This document shows positions 55,822 through 64,000 of a stretch of 64,000 nucleotides of DNA, piece after piece. The stretch comes from Cryobacterium arcticum (GTDB taxonomy: Bacteria; Actinomycetota; Actinomycetes; Actinomycetales; Microbacteriaceae), in the NCBI RefSeq assembly GCF_003185895.1, contig NZ_QHLY01000005.1, forward strand, positions 581,476 through 645,475, written 5' to 3'. The notes beneath the pieces were generated by a model. The model was not told where the DNA came from and did no database searches. It worked only from the letters and a program-made list of their open reading frames with translations. Position 1 is the stretch's first letter; every line of letters begins with the position of its first letter. Position numbers and translations under genes: made by a program.

Positions 55822-55946
55822 TCCCTCTCCTCCTCCGGCCCAGACTGTGCCAGCCTGGGTGGCGGTGCGGTGCGGGCCGAAACGGCCGGGAGAAGTCGGC
55901 CCAAGGATCGGATGTGGAGGAGGGGAATGTGGAACACAATGGACAC

Positions 55947-56474
55947 ATGAATTTCGCGGCGCTCAGTCCAGATGAGTCGACGCCATTCCGGATCATTTTC
56001 GTCTGCACCGGCAATATCTGTCGGTCGCCCATGGCCGAAGTGATGTTGCGCGACCTGGTCACGCGCTCCGGGCTGGGTCGGCTGATCGCCACGAGCTCCG
56101 CCGGCACCGGCGACTGGCACGTCGGCGAGCAGGCTGACACCCGCACGATCGCCGCCCTGGCCAAGCGCGGCTACGACGGCAGCCACCACCGGGCCCGTCA
56201 GTTCGACGCGGGCTGGTTCGACGACCTCGACCTCGTGGTGGTGCTCGACCGGTCGCAGGAACGCATCCTGCGCAACTGGGCGACCACCGAACGCGACCGT
56301 AACAAGGTGCGCCTGCTGCTCAGCTTCGACCGCGACCAGGCCGCCCTGCGTGACGTTCCCGACCCGTACTATTCCGACGATGCACTCTTTGACTCCGTTT
56401 TAGGCATGATTGAGAGAGCCAATATTGCGCTCTTCGCGCAGCTCGCACCCGCAATCAGACAGGGAGTCCGATGA
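55947..56474 (+). CDS. Low molecular weight protein-tyrosine phosphatase
   Basis: A 175-residue phosphatase with the CX5R motif CTGNICRS (Cys20, Arg26) and the general-acid aspartate in DVPDPYYSDDALF. Such enzymes dephosphorylate tyrosine on envelope and capsule proteins, and some are arsenate reductases. There is no tyrosine kinase in the window. The ATG at 55947 is chosen; an in-frame GTG at 55929 would add six residues. It overlaps purB by 4 bp (ATGA). Confidence 0.92.
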   Translation: MNFAALSPDESTPFRIIFVCTGNICRSPMAEVMLRDLVTRSGLGRLIATSSAGTGDWHVGEQADTRTIAALAKRGYDGSHHRARQFDAGWFDDLDLVVVLDRSQERILRNWATTERDRNKVRLLLSFDRDQAALRDVPDPYYSDDALFDSVLGMIERANIALFAQLAPAIRQGVR

Positions 56475-57853
56475 GTCCTCTACCCCCACAGGTCCTCAGT
56501 CCACTCGACGGCCGCTACCAGGCCGCCGTCACCGAACTGGGCGAGTACCTGTCTGAGGCCGGACTCAACCGGGCACGGGTCAAGGTCGAGGTGGAGTGGC
56601 TGATCACCCTCACCGACCGCAGCCTGTTCGGCTCCGCACCGCTCAGCACCGAGCAGAAGAGCGGCCTGCGCGCCCTCGTCACGGACTTCGGCCAGGCCGA
56701 GATCGACGAACTCGCTGCCCTCGAGGCCGTCACCCGGCACGACGTCAAGGCCGTCGAATACCTCGTGCGCCGCCGCCTGGAACCGTTGGGCCTGGCCTCG
56801 ATCAGCGAGCTCACCCACTTCGCCGCAACCAGCGAAGATATCAACAACCTCGCCTACGCGCTCACCGTATCCGACGCCGTGCGCACTGTCTGGCTGCCCA
56901 AGCTGCGCGCCCTCGTCGCCGCGCTCCGCGCCCTGGCTGCCGACTATCGCGCCGATGCCATGCTCGCGCGCACGCATGGCCAGCCCGCAACGCCCACCAC
57001 CATGGGCAAGGAGCTGGCGGTGTTCGTCTACCGGCTCGAGCGCATCCAGAAGCAGATCGAAGCCAACGAGTACCTCGGCAAGTTCAGCGGCGCGACCGGT
57101 ACTTTCGCTGCCCACGTCGCCGCAGACCCGAGCGTGGACTGGCCTGCCGTGTCCCGCGAGTTCGTCGAGGGCCTGGGCCTGGGCTGGAACCCGTTGACCA
57201 CGCAGATCGAGTCGCACGACTGGCAGGCCGAGCTCTACGGCAAGGTGTCACACGCCAACCGGGTGCTGCACAACCTCGCAACGGATGTCTGGACCTACAT
57301 CTCTATCGGCTACTTCCGCCAGGTGCCCCAGGCCGGCGCCACCGGGTCGTCGACCATGCCGCACAAGATCAACCCGATCCGGTTCGAGAACGCCGAGGCC
57401 AACCTCGAGCTCTCCAGCGCGGTCCTGGATTCACTCGCCGCCACCCTGGTCACCTCGCGACTGCAGCGCGACCTCACCGATTCCACCACGCAGCGCAACA
57501 TCGGCGTCGGCTTCGGGCACTCGCTCCTCGCGCTCGACAACCTGTTGCGCGGCCTCGGCGAGATCGACCTCGACCGTGGCCTGCTGGCCCACGATCTGGA
57601 CACCAACTGGGAGATTCTCGGCGAGGCGATCCAGACCGTGATCCGGGCCGAGGTCAGTTCCGGCCGGTCCACGATCGCCGACCCGTATGCGTTGCTCAAG
57701 GAACTCACCCGTGGCAAGCGCATCAACCGCGCCGACCTGGTGGCCTTCGTGCAGGACCTGGAGATCGGCGACGCGGCCAAGGCCCGTCTGCTCGAACTCA
57801 CTCCGGCCGGCTACGTCGGACTGGCCGACCCGCTGGTCGACTACCTGGGCTGA
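56471..57853 (+). CDS. purB: Adenylosuccinate lyase
   Basis: A 460-residue member of the fumarase/aspartase superfamily. It performs two steps of purine synthesis: SAICAR to AICAR with fumarate release, and adenylosuccinate to AMP. The signature STMPHKINPIRFENAEANLEL carries the mobile serine loop, and HFAATSEDINNLAY and ARTHGQPATPTTMGKELA hold the catalytic His residues. The long-form E. coli-type sequence is recognised by ELSSAVLDSLAATLVTSRLQRDL. It starts inside the end of the phosphatase gene, so they share a transcript. Confidence 0.97.
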   Translation: MSPLPPQVLSPLDGRYQAAVTELGEYLSEAGLNRARVKVEVEWLITLTDRSLFGSAPLSTEQKSGLRALVTDFGQAEIDELAALEAVTRHDVKAVEYLVRRRLEPLGLASISELTHFAATSEDINNLAYALTVSDAVRTVWLPKLRALVAALRALAADYRADAMLARTHGQPATPTTMGKELAVFVYRLERIQKQIEANEYLGKFSGATGTFAAHVAADPSVDWPAVSREFVEGLGLGWNPLTTQIESHDWQAELYGKVSHANRVLHNLATDVWTYISIGYFRQVPQAGATGSSTMPHKINPIRFENAEANLELSSAVLDSLAATLVTSRLQRDLTDSTTQRNIGVGFGHSLLALDNLLRGLGEIDLDRGLLAHDLDTNWEILGEAIQTVIRAEVSSGRSTIADPYALLKELTRGKRINRADLVAFVQDLEIGDAAKARLLELTPAGYVGLADPLVDYLG

Positions 57854-57899
57854 TCGCCCGGCTCGCTGGGGTACCCACCCCGGCGGGCCCCGGCTGGCG

Positions 57900-58199
57900 C
57901 TAGTGGCCGGAGGGGCTGTCGCCTGGTTCGGTCGGCGTGCCGGCCCGGCCGGTGCTGTTCTGCTCGTCGAGGTCGTCCTTCTCGGCGGCGGTGGGCTTCA
58001 TGCCCAACGCGAGCATCGCGATGACCACCAGGGCCACGATGAACGTGATGCCCAGCGCGATCGACGACAGCGGCAGGTTGCGGGTGGCTAGCAGGATCGT
58101 CAGGCCCACGAAGAGCGCCATCGCGGCGGAGATGCCAACCAGTTCGACGGGCTTGAGAATCTCGCTCCTGGTGGGTTTGTGCGGGTTGTTCTGGGTCAC
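57900..58199 (-). CDS. Small two-helix membrane protein
   Basis: A 99-residue protein. Two helices (VELVGISAAMALFVGLTILLATR and IALGITFIVALVVIAMLALGM) follow a short charged N-terminus (PTRSEILKP), and a Glu/Asp-rich cytoplasmic tail ends in TEPGDSPSGH. The family is not known to me. It starts with GTG overlapping the stop of the HdeD-like gene (GTGA), so the two are translationally coupled. Convergent with purB. Confidence 0.75.
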   Translation of the reverse strand: MTQNNPHKPTRSEILKPVELVGISAAMALFVGLTILLATRNLPLSSIALGITFIVALVVIAMLALGMKPTAAEKDDLDEQNSTGRAGTPTEPGDSPSGH

Positions 58200-58795
58200 G
58201 GGGTGTCCGATTCTGTGGTGGAAGAGGCCAGTGCGCGCTTCGCATCCTTCTGCGCCCACAGCAGGGAGAATCCGGCGATGACGAGGTAGACGCCGATGAT
58301 GACGAGGTAGGCGCCGAGCAGGCCGACCGAGACGACGGCGTGCGGCGGCAGGAGCAAGAAGGCGAGGGAGAGCACCGCGGTGAGCACGCCGACGATCAGC
58401 CAGTCCCGGGTGACGTCACCGCGGCCGCGCAGCCGCAGGCCGCTGTAGAGCTCGAGCACGCCGGTGACGGCGGCCCACACGGTGACCAGGTAGAGGAAGA
58501 AGCCCAGCCCGCCGGCATGCAGCACCAGGGCGAGCACGCCCGCGACGACGCCGACGACACCTTGCACGGTGAAGAGCGTGCGGTCCCGGGCATCCGTGAT
58601 GGTGCGCCAGCTGGTCAGCGCAGTGACCACGCCGTTGACCAGGGCGAACACGCCGAAGACGTACAGGCCGAACTGGGCGGAGTGGTCGGCGTTGAACGTG
58701 ATCACCGCGGCGGGTACGAACGCCACGAGCGCGCGCGCCAGGGGAACGGTCCAGTACCGGGTGCCGGTGACGGCTGCTGCCGGGGCATGCGCCAC
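58196..58795 (-). CDS. HdeD/DUF308-like membrane protein
   Basis: A 199-residue membrane protein with six helices in three hairpins, such as RALVAFVPAAVITF, FGLYVFGVFALVNGVVTALTSW and LIVGVLTAVLSLAFLLLPPHAV. The hairpin pattern, with Tyr-Ser-Gly-Leu-Arg between, fits the acid-resistance HdeD family (DUF308). The role is unknown in actinobacteria. It is co-expressed with the following small membrane protein. Confidence 0.82.
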   Translation of the reverse strand: MAHAPAAAVTGTRYWTVPLARALVAFVPAAVITFNADHSAQFGLYVFGVFALVNGVVTALTSWRTITDARDRTLFTVQGVVGVVAGVLALVLHAGGLGFFLYLVTVWAAVTGVLELYSGLRLRGRGDVTRDWLIVGVLTAVLSLAFLLLPPHAVVSVGLLGAYLVIIGVYLVIAGFSLLWAQKDAKRALASSTTESDTP

Positions 58796-58950
58796 GCGGG
58801 CACCTCTTTCGTCGCAGGGAATGCGTCCAGTCTACGCGGCGCGTCTGACCGGATTCTGGCCACAGGACCGGCCCGTAGCGGCCCACCCCGATCGGGGCGT
58901 TGCAGCCCCGGCCCGGCGCGACTACCGTCACCCCCGGACGGGAGAATCTG

Positions 58951-59739
58951 ATGGCCAGGGCCGGAGAACGACACGAGACCACGATCGGTGCAGGGCCCGC
59001 CGGGTACGAGGCGGAGTTGGCCGACCTGGCAGACGCGACACCCGAGACGATGGCCGGCTACCTGACCGCGCACTCCGGCTTGCCGGGCCCGCGGGCCAAC
59101 CTGGCCCTCGCCGATGCCTTCGCGGCCGTCGCCCCCGCCGATCTGGTTCGACAGCTCGTGGGTTCGGCCGACGAGTTCCTCGCCTTCTGCGCCACCGAAG
59201 CGCTCGGCCGGCTCTGCCTCAGTCCGGCCGAGCGAACCGGCGCGCTGGTCGAGCTGCGCCGGGCGGCGGCCGACCCACGCTGGCGGGTGCGGGAAGGTGC
59301 GGCTCGGGCGCTGCAGCTCCTCGGTGACGCCGACCCTGACCTGCTCTACCCGGTGATCGACGAGTGGGCGAGCGCAGCGGACCCGTGGTTGGCTCGGGCA
59401 GCGGTGGCCGCGATCTGCGAACCGCGGCTGCTGCACGAGCCACCCGCGCAGGAACTGGCCCTGCACGCCTGCGATCGCGCAACCGCCCTGCTGCTGGGTG
59501 CCCCGCTTCCGGCTCAGGCCCCCGCCGCCGAACGGGAGGCACACCGGGTGCTGCGAGTGGCGTTGGGTTACACCTGGAGTGTCGCGATCGCAGCGAGCCC
59601 GGAGGCGGGCCTGGCGGCCTTCCGCGCCCTCGCCGCGCGTGACGAACCGGATGCGCGCTGGATCGTGCGCAGTAACCTCACCAAAAAGAGGTTGCGCTCG
59701 GTTGTCTCCGAGCGCAACCTCTGGGGCCTGTTCGGCTAG
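58951..59739 (+). CDS. HEAT-repeat-like protein (hypothetical)
   Basis: A 262-residue soluble protein of helical repeats, resembling HEAT or DNA-alkylation-repair folds: TPETMAGYLTAHSGLPGPRANLALADAFAAV, then ALGRLCLSPAERTGALVELRRAAADPRWRVREGAARALQLL and DEWASAADPWLARAAVAAIC. The final 20 residues (TKKRLRSVVSERNLWGLFG) are encoded by a strong inverted repeat which also ends the opposing pntB message. The function is unknown. The ATG at 58951 is preceded by GGGAGA; the stop overlaps the pntB stop by 3 bp (CTAG). Confidence 0.78.
   Translation: MARAGERHETTIGAGPAGYEAELADLADATPETMAGYLTAHSGLPGPRANLALADAFAAVAPADLVRQLVGSADEFLAFCATEALGRLCLSPAERTGALVELRRAAADPRWRVREGAARALQLLGDADPDLLYPVIDEWASAADPWLARAAVAAICEPRLLHEPPAQELALHACDRATALLLGAPLPAQAPAAEREAHRVLRVALGYTWSVAIAASPEAGLAAFRALAARDEPDARWIVRSNLTKKRLRSVVSERNLWGLFG
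59683..59722 (-). terminator. Rho-independent terminator of pntB inside a convergent gene
   Basis: A perfect 15-bp stem (AGAGGTTGCGCTCGG / CCGAGCGCAACCTCT) with a 6-nt TTGTCT loop. On the minus strand it is followed by TTTTTGG, a proper U-tract. The hairpin lies 14 bp beyond the pntB stop and entirely within the last codons of the HEAT-like gene on the + strand. Confidence 0.88.
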
Positions 59740-61109
59740 AGCGCGTTGACCGCGCCGAGCACCTTGGTGAGCGAGTCCTTGGCGTCACCGAACAACAGCG
59801 TCGTCTTCGGGTCGAAGAGCAGCTCGTTCTCGATGCCGGCGAAGCCGGGGCGCATCGACCGCTTGAGGAAGACGATCTGGCGGCCTTCCTCGACCTCGAG
59901 GATCGGCATCCCGTAGATCGGCGAGCCGGGCGAGGTCTTCGCGGCCGGGTTGACCACGTCGTTGGCGCCGACCACGAGCACCACATCGGTGTTCTTGAAC
60001 TCGGGATTGACCTCGGCCATTTCCTTGAGCGACTCGTACGGCACGTTCGCCTCGGCCAGGAGCACGTTCATGTGCCCCGGCATGCGCCCGGCAACGGGGT
60101 GGATGGCGAACGCCACGTCGACGCCGCGGGCCTCGAGGGTCGTCGCGAGTTCGGCGATGGTGTGCTGGCCCTGGGCCACGGCCAGGCCGTACCCGGGCAC
60201 GATCACAACGCGCTGGGCGTAGGCGAGCATCACGGCGACGTCTTCGGGGCTGGACGAGCGCACCGGCCGGTTGCTCTGCTCGGTCGAACCGGCGGTGGAG
60301 CCGCCGCGGAACGCGCCGAACATGATGCCGCTCACTCCGCGGCCCATGGCCGAGGCCATGGCGCGGGTGAGGATGGTACCGCTGGCGCCCACGAGGGTTC
60401 CGGCGACGACCAGCAGCACATTGTCGAGCACCACACCGGAGGCCGCGACGGCCAGGCCGGTGAAGGCGTTGAGCAGGGAGATGACGATGGGCACGTCAGC
60501 GCCGCCGACGGGCAGCACCAGCAGCAGGCCGACGGCCAGGCCGAGCACGAGCAGCAGCAACGCCCACCCGGCTGAGCCGGTCGCCACAACCACGCCGGCG
60601 ATGACCAGGGCGGCGAGCACGGCGAGGGACATGACCCACTTCATGCCGGGGAAGACGACCGGGCGGGTGGTGATCAGTTCCTGCAGCTTGGCCACGGTGA
60701 TCGCGGAGCCGGCGAAGGAGACGGCACCGACGAGCATCGTGAAGACGACGGCCACGAGAACCCAGGGGCCCTCGCTGTGGCCGAGTTCGAGCATGGCCAC
60801 CAGCGCGGCCGCGCCACCACCGACACCGTTGAACAGCGCCACCAGTTGGGGCATCTGGGTCATCTGCACCCGGCGGGAGATCGGCGCCGCGATTGCGGAG
60901 CCCACCACGATGGCCAGGAGGATGTAGGGGATGTTGTCGAGCTTGGCCGAGAGGAACACGGTGATCACGGCGAGGGTCGCCCCGCCTGCGCCGATCAGGT
61001 TGCCGCGGCGGGCGGTGCGGGGAGAGCTGAGTCCCTTCAAGGCGAGGATGAAGCAGACGGCCGCGACCAGATAGAGCAGTGCGGTCCACTCGGCGTTCAG
61101 GATGTTCAT
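59736..61109 (-). CDS. pntB: NAD(P) transhydrogenase subunit beta
   Basis: A 457-residue membrane protein that transfers hydride between NADH and NADP coupled to proton movement. Nine helices (to about residue 265), then the NADP-binding dIII domain with VIVPGYGLAVAQGQHTIAELA, HPVAGRMPGHMNVLLAEANVPYE and VVGANDVVNPAAKTSPGSPIYGMPI. It follows the small alpha subunit by a 4-bp overlap. Its transcript ends at the hairpin embedded in the opposite gene. Confidence 0.96.
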   Translation of the reverse strand: MNILNAEWTALLYLVAAVCFILALKGLSSPRTARRGNLIGAGGATLAVITVFLSAKLDNIPYILLAIVVGSAIAAPISRRVQMTQMPQLVALFNGVGGGAAALVAMLELGHSEGPWVLVAVVFTMLVGAVSFAGSAITVAKLQELITTRPVVFPGMKWVMSLAVLAALVIAGVVVATGSAGWALLLLVLGLAVGLLLVLPVGGADVPIVISLLNAFTGLAVAASGVVLDNVLLVVAGTLVGASGTILTRAMASAMGRGVSGIMFGAFRGGSTAGSTEQSNRPVRSSSPEDVAVMLAYAQRVVIVPGYGLAVAQGQHTIAELATTLEARGVDVAFAIHPVAGRMPGHMNVLLAEANVPYESLKEMAEVNPEFKNTDVVLVVGANDVVNPAAKTSPGSPIYGMPILEVEEGRQIVFLKRSMRPGFAGIENELLFDPKTTLLFGDAKDSLTKVLGAVNAL

Positions 61110-61411
61110 TTGGTGCTGTCTTTCTCGGTGGCGGGCTTGCGGCCGCGGAACATGCCCAGCATGCGGTCGGTGACGACGAATCCGCCGACGAGGTTGGCGG
61201 TGGCCAGCGCCACGGCGAGCAGTGCCACGACCAGCAACCAGGGATCATCCAGCTGGCCGGCGACGATGATCGCGCCGATCAGGATGATGCCGTGGATGGC
61301 GTTCGCGCCGCTCATCAGTGGGGTATGCAGGGTGCTCGACACCTTGGAGACCACTTCGAAGCCGACGAAGACGGTCAAGACGATCACCGTCAGGAGGGTG
61401 ATTGGATCCAT
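61106..61411 (-). CDS. pntAB: NAD(P) transhydrogenase subunit alpha, membrane part
   Basis: A 101-residue membrane subunit with three helices (LLTVIVLTVFVGFEVVSKV, NAIHGIILIGAIIVAG, LLVVALLAVALATANLVGGFVV). It corresponds to the C-terminal part of E. coli PntA, split off as in many actinobacteria. Its cytoplasmic tail is Lys/Arg-rich. It overlaps pntB by 4 bp and its ATG shares one base with the stop of the large alpha subunit (TGATG). Confidence 0.93.
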   Translation of the reverse strand: MDPITLLTVIVLTVFVGFEVVSKVSSTLHTPLMSGANAIHGIILIGAIIVAGQLDDPWLLVVALLAVALATANLVGGFVVTDRMLGMFRGRKPATEKDSTK

Positions 61412-62556
61412 CAGTTCTTTCCTTCCAGCGCGGCTGCGGTGGGTGCGTGGCGCACCTCGCCGCCGGCGGTGAGACAGGCGCCCGCGATGACCTCGTCGGC
61501 GTAGTCGGGAACGACCTCACCGTCGTGGGTCATCAGCGCGAGCAGGTTGGCGACGTTCTTGGCGTACAGGCGGGAGGCGTCGAACGCCATCGCGGAGGCC
61601 GCGTCCTGCATGCCGACCAGGGTGACGGCACCGTCACCGGCGGTAGTGGGTACGAGCTGGTCGGCGCCGGCGATCACGCCCTCGACGTTGCCGCCGGTTT
61701 CGGCGGCGAGGTCGATGACCACGGAACCGGCCGGCATCGCGGCGACCATGTCGCGGGTCACCAGAAGCGGGGCGGGACGACCGGGGATCGCGGCGGTGGT
61801 GATGAGCACATCCGCCTTGGCCACGTGCGGGGCGAGCAGCTCACGCTGCCGGGTGGCCCGGTCTTCGGCGAGCTCGGTGGCGTAACCACCGGTGCCCTCG
61901 ACGGCGTCCAGGTCGAGGGTGATGAAGGTGCCGCCCATCGAGGTGACCTCGTCGGCCGACGCGGGTCGCACGTCGTAGGCGGAGACCCGGGCGCCGAGGC
62001 GCTTGGCCGTTCCGATGGCCTGCAATCCGGCGACACCGGCGCCGAGCACGAGCACCCGGGCCGGAGGGATGGTGCCGGCCGCGGTCATGTAGAGCGGGAA
62101 GAACCGGGGGAAGCGGATGGTGGCCTCGAGCACGGCACGGTACCCGGCAACGAGCGCCTGGGAGGTGAGCGCGTCCATCGACTGGGCGCGGGAGATCCGT
62201 GGAACCAGTTCGAGTGCGAACGAGGTGATCTGGGCGGCCGCCAGGGCGGCGACGGTGGGCAGTTCCGAGGCCGGTGAGGCTAGTCCGACGGTGATCGTGC
62301 CGGCCCGCAGGGTGGCGGCCAGCTCCGGGGTGAGTGGGCGCACGTGACACAGCACATCGAACGCGGTCGCATCGAAGGCCGTGGCGAGATGCGCGCCCGC
62401 CTTCTCGTAGGCGGCATCGGAGTATCCGGATGCCAGTCCGGCGCCGGACTCGACGGTGACGTCGACCCCGAGTCCGATGAGCTGGGTCACCGTCTCCGGT
62501 GTTGCTGCGACACGTTTTTCGCCGTCTCGGCGTTCACGCCCAATGCCAACCTTCAC
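61411..62556 (-). CDS. pntAA: NAD(P) transhydrogenase subunit alpha, soluble part
   Basis: A 381-residue NAD-binding dI subunit related to alanine dehydrogenase. Motifs include VGIGRERRDGEKRVAATPETV at the N-terminus, VLVLGAGVAGLQAIGTAKRLGA for the Rossmann fold and ADVLITTAAIPGRPAPLL. The GTG at 62556 is preferred: AAGGAGTGG lies upstream and the family begins with KVGI. It is the first gene of the pntAA-pntAB-pntB operon. Confidence 0.95.
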   Translation of the reverse strand: MKVGIGRERRDGEKRVAATPETVTQLIGLGVDVTVESGAGLASGYSDAAYEKAGAHLATAFDATAFDVLCHVRPLTPELAATLRAGTITVGLASPASELPTVAALAAAQITSFALELVPRISRAQSMDALTSQALVAGYRAVLEATIRFPRFFPLYMTAAGTIPPARVLVLGAGVAGLQAIGTAKRLGARVSAYDVRPASADEVTSMGGTFITLDLDAVEGTGGYATELAEDRATRQRELLAPHVAKADVLITTAAIPGRPAPLLVTRDMVAAMPAGSVVIDLAAETGGNVEGVIAGADQLVPTTAGDGAVTLVGMQDAASAMAFDASRLYAKNVANLLALMTHDGEVVPDYADEVIAGACLTAGGEVRHAPTAAALEGKN

Positions 62557-62834
62557 GAGCAACCACTCCTTTGACGCATCTGCCACCGGACGAGCGTAAA
62601 CGGGGTCGTTCGCGCGTCCCAGGGCGATCTCACTTCGTAGCGTACCGTCGGCCTCTGGCGGTCCGAGGCGGTTTTCAGGGCCCAAAGACCCTGCTCGGTT
62701 GGCCAACGGTGGCCCCGACCTTCCAGGTGGAGGGTTGCCCGTGCCGCCTGTCGGCGCCGGCCCCTTCACGAATCGAACGATCTTCCCGCACTGCCGCGTG
62801 AGCACACACACCCGAAACGCGACAGACTGAGGTC
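62557..62834. other. 278-bp divergent gap between pntAA and hrpB
   Basis: No gene, repeat or strong hairpin is visible. It should contain the promoters of both the pnt operon and hrpB; I could not assign -35/-10 boxes with confidence. Confidence 0.5.
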
Positions 62835-64000
62835 GTGACCCGTCTTTCGTTCGATCCGTCGAGACTCGGTCGCGGGCTCGCCTTCGCCTCGGCGATCGAC
62901 GACCTGAGTGCTGCGCTTGATCGGAGCCGTACCGTGGTCGTCAGCGCGCCGCCGGGCACGGGCAAGACCACACTCGTGCCGCCCATCCTCGCCGATCGGG
63001 TTCCGGGTCGTGTGATCGTCACTCAGCCACGCCGGGTCGCTGCCCGCGCTGCCGCCCGACGACTCGCGCAGTTGGACGGATCCTCTCTCGGCTCTCGCGT
63101 CGGATACACCGTCCGTGGCGAACGTCAGGTGAGTCCATCCACCCTGATCGAGTTCGTTACTGCCGGCGTGCTTCTGCGCCGACTGCTCGATGACCCCGGT
63201 CTCGACGGGATCGATGCGGTCATCATCGACGAAGTGCACGAACGGGCTTTGGAGACGGACCTGCTGATCGGGCTACTCGGCGAGGTCCGCGAGCTGCGCG
63301 ACGACCTCGTCCTCATCGCGATGTCCGCGACCCTCGACGCCGAGAGGTTCGCGACCATTCTCGGTACGGATGCGTGCCCGGCGCCGATCGTGACCCAGAG
63401 CGCACCGGCCCATCCGCTCGAGGTGCGCTGGGCGCCGTCACCCACACCTCGGCTGGATGAGCGGGGGGTCACCTGGGCTTTCCTCGACCACGTCGCGAGC
63501 ACCGCGGTTGCCGCACACCGCACCCTCGTGCGCACCGATCCGGCCGCCGATGCTCTCGTCTTCGCGCCGGGTGCGCGTGAGGTCTCCGAGATCGCCGGAC
63601 GCATCCGTGGTCTCGCCGCGGAGTTCGACGTGCGGGAACTGCACGGCCAGATCCCCGCCGCAGAGCAGGATACGGTGATCAGTGGGCGGAGCCCCGATGC
63701 TGCGGCACGGATCATCGTCACGACGTCACTGGCCGAATCCTCTCTGACCGTGCCCGGCGTACGCCTGGTCGTCGACACCTGCCTGTCTCGTGCTCCGCAG
63801 CGGGATGCTGCGCGCGGCATGAGCGGTCTCGTCACCGGCCCAACGCCCAAGGCCTCCGCCATCCAGCGCTCGGGGCGCGCCACCCGGCAGGGGCCTGGCG
63901 TCGTGGTCCGCTGCGTCGACGAGCGCACCTTCGCCACGGCGCCGTCGCACGCTGCCCCCGAGATCCAGGCGGCAGATCTCACCGATGCAGCCTTGCTCCT
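62835..64000 (+). CDS. hrpB: ATP-dependent helicase HrpB (partial, 3' end outside the window)
   Basis: A DEAH-type SF2 helicase, 388 residues of which are in the window. Walker A APPGTGKTT is at 39-46, motif Ia VTQPRRVAARAAARRL, the DEVH box (132-135; IIDEVHERALETDLL), motif III MSATL and motif VI QRSGRATRQGPG. These and the order match HrpB, the RNA/DNA helicase-like protein of unclear role. The frame is open to the last base, so the HrpB C-terminal domain lies beyond. It begins with GTG at 62835, and has no strong ribosome-binding site. An opposite-strand reading of this stretch is not coding. Confidence 0.92.
   Translation, partial: MTRLSFDPSRLGRGLAFASAIDDLSAALDRSRTVVVSAPPGTGKTTLVPPILADRVPGRVIVTQPRRVAARAAARRLAQLDGSSLGSRVGYTVRGERQVSPSTLIEFVTAGVLLRRLLDDPGLDGIDAVIIDEVHERALETDLLIGLLGEVRELRDDLVLIAMSATLDAERFATILGTDACPAPIVTQSAPAHPLEVRWAPSPTPRLDERGVTWAFLDHVASTAVAAHRTLVRTDPAADALVFAPGAREVSEIAGRIRGLAAEFDVRELHGQIPAAEQDTVISGRSPDAAARIIVTTSLAESSLTVPGVRLVVDTCLSRAPQRDAARGMSGLVTGPTPKASAIQRSGRATRQGPGVVVRCVDERTFATAPSHAAPEIQAADLTDAALL

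Noticed and set aside
62675..63982. Open frames antisense to hrpB
   Set aside because: The + strand holds a continuous helicase with all SF2 motifs; the minus frames are Arg/Ser-rich shadows.

Overview
The window is high-GC, densely coded bacterial DNA with leaderless or GTG-initiated genes, many 4-bp ATGA/GTGA overlaps and frequent GGATGC (Asp-Ala) junctions. Together with the gene content (FurB-type Zur, zinc-free ribosomal protein genes, NarL-type two-component system beside an exporter, Asp23/Gls24 proteins) this points to an actinobacterium, most probably of the family Microbacteriaceae (Cryobacterium/Leifsonia-like). The genus is inference. I see no rRNA, tRNA, CRISPR, insertion sequence or prophage.

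Region 1-15.6 kb: an EAL-DICT signalling protein, then PepE dipeptidase and an IclR regulator facing a six-gene peptide-type operon (two permeases, binding lipoprotein, M20 peptidase, DUF1177 protein, fused ABC ATPase, AroM protein). The operon looks like uptake and hydrolysis of a peptide-like or N-acylated compound whose identity is unknown. Next come a sugar-phosphate mutarotase, a VOC protein, a PRISE-like SDR and an APH-type kinase. Four copies of a 60-bp palindromic repeat sit in the gaps of this part only. Region 15.6-28 kb: a MacB-like exporter with a two-component system, a YdeI-like protein, a Met/Cys-rich copper protein, an ACR3-like carrier, then a glycoside island: ROK regulator, HTH-less LacI-like protein, GH42 beta-galactosidase and GH1 beta-glucosidase, with a shared candidate operator. 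Region 29.6-32 kb: an envelope-stress block: ECF sigma factor coupled to a Gls24 protein with an anti-sigma-like N-terminus, facing Asp23-like and CsbD-like genes.

Region 32-40.5 kb: a catalytically degenerate beta-lactamase-fold lipoprotein, a PIF1-like helicase, a Gmad2 lipoprotein, a membrane-anchored protein, a CopD-CtaG fusion, HU, and rpsN-rpmG-rpmB encoding zinc-free paralogues. Region 40.7-44.7 kb: zur and a two-permease zinc ABC transporter in one operon behind a promoter overlapped by a Zur-like box. With the ribosomal genes it forms a zinc-homeostasis island. Region 44.7-64 kb: AAA ATPase, GNAT, PrmC-related methyltransferase, TetR/CPBP pair with tandem operators, aminotransferase plus branched-chain 2-oxoacid dehydrogenase E1a-E1b-E2, a WXG100-like protein coupled to an alpha/beta hydrolase, LMW-PTP with purB, two membrane proteins, a HEAT-like protein, the three-subunit transhydrogenase, and the 5' part of hrpB, which runs off the end.
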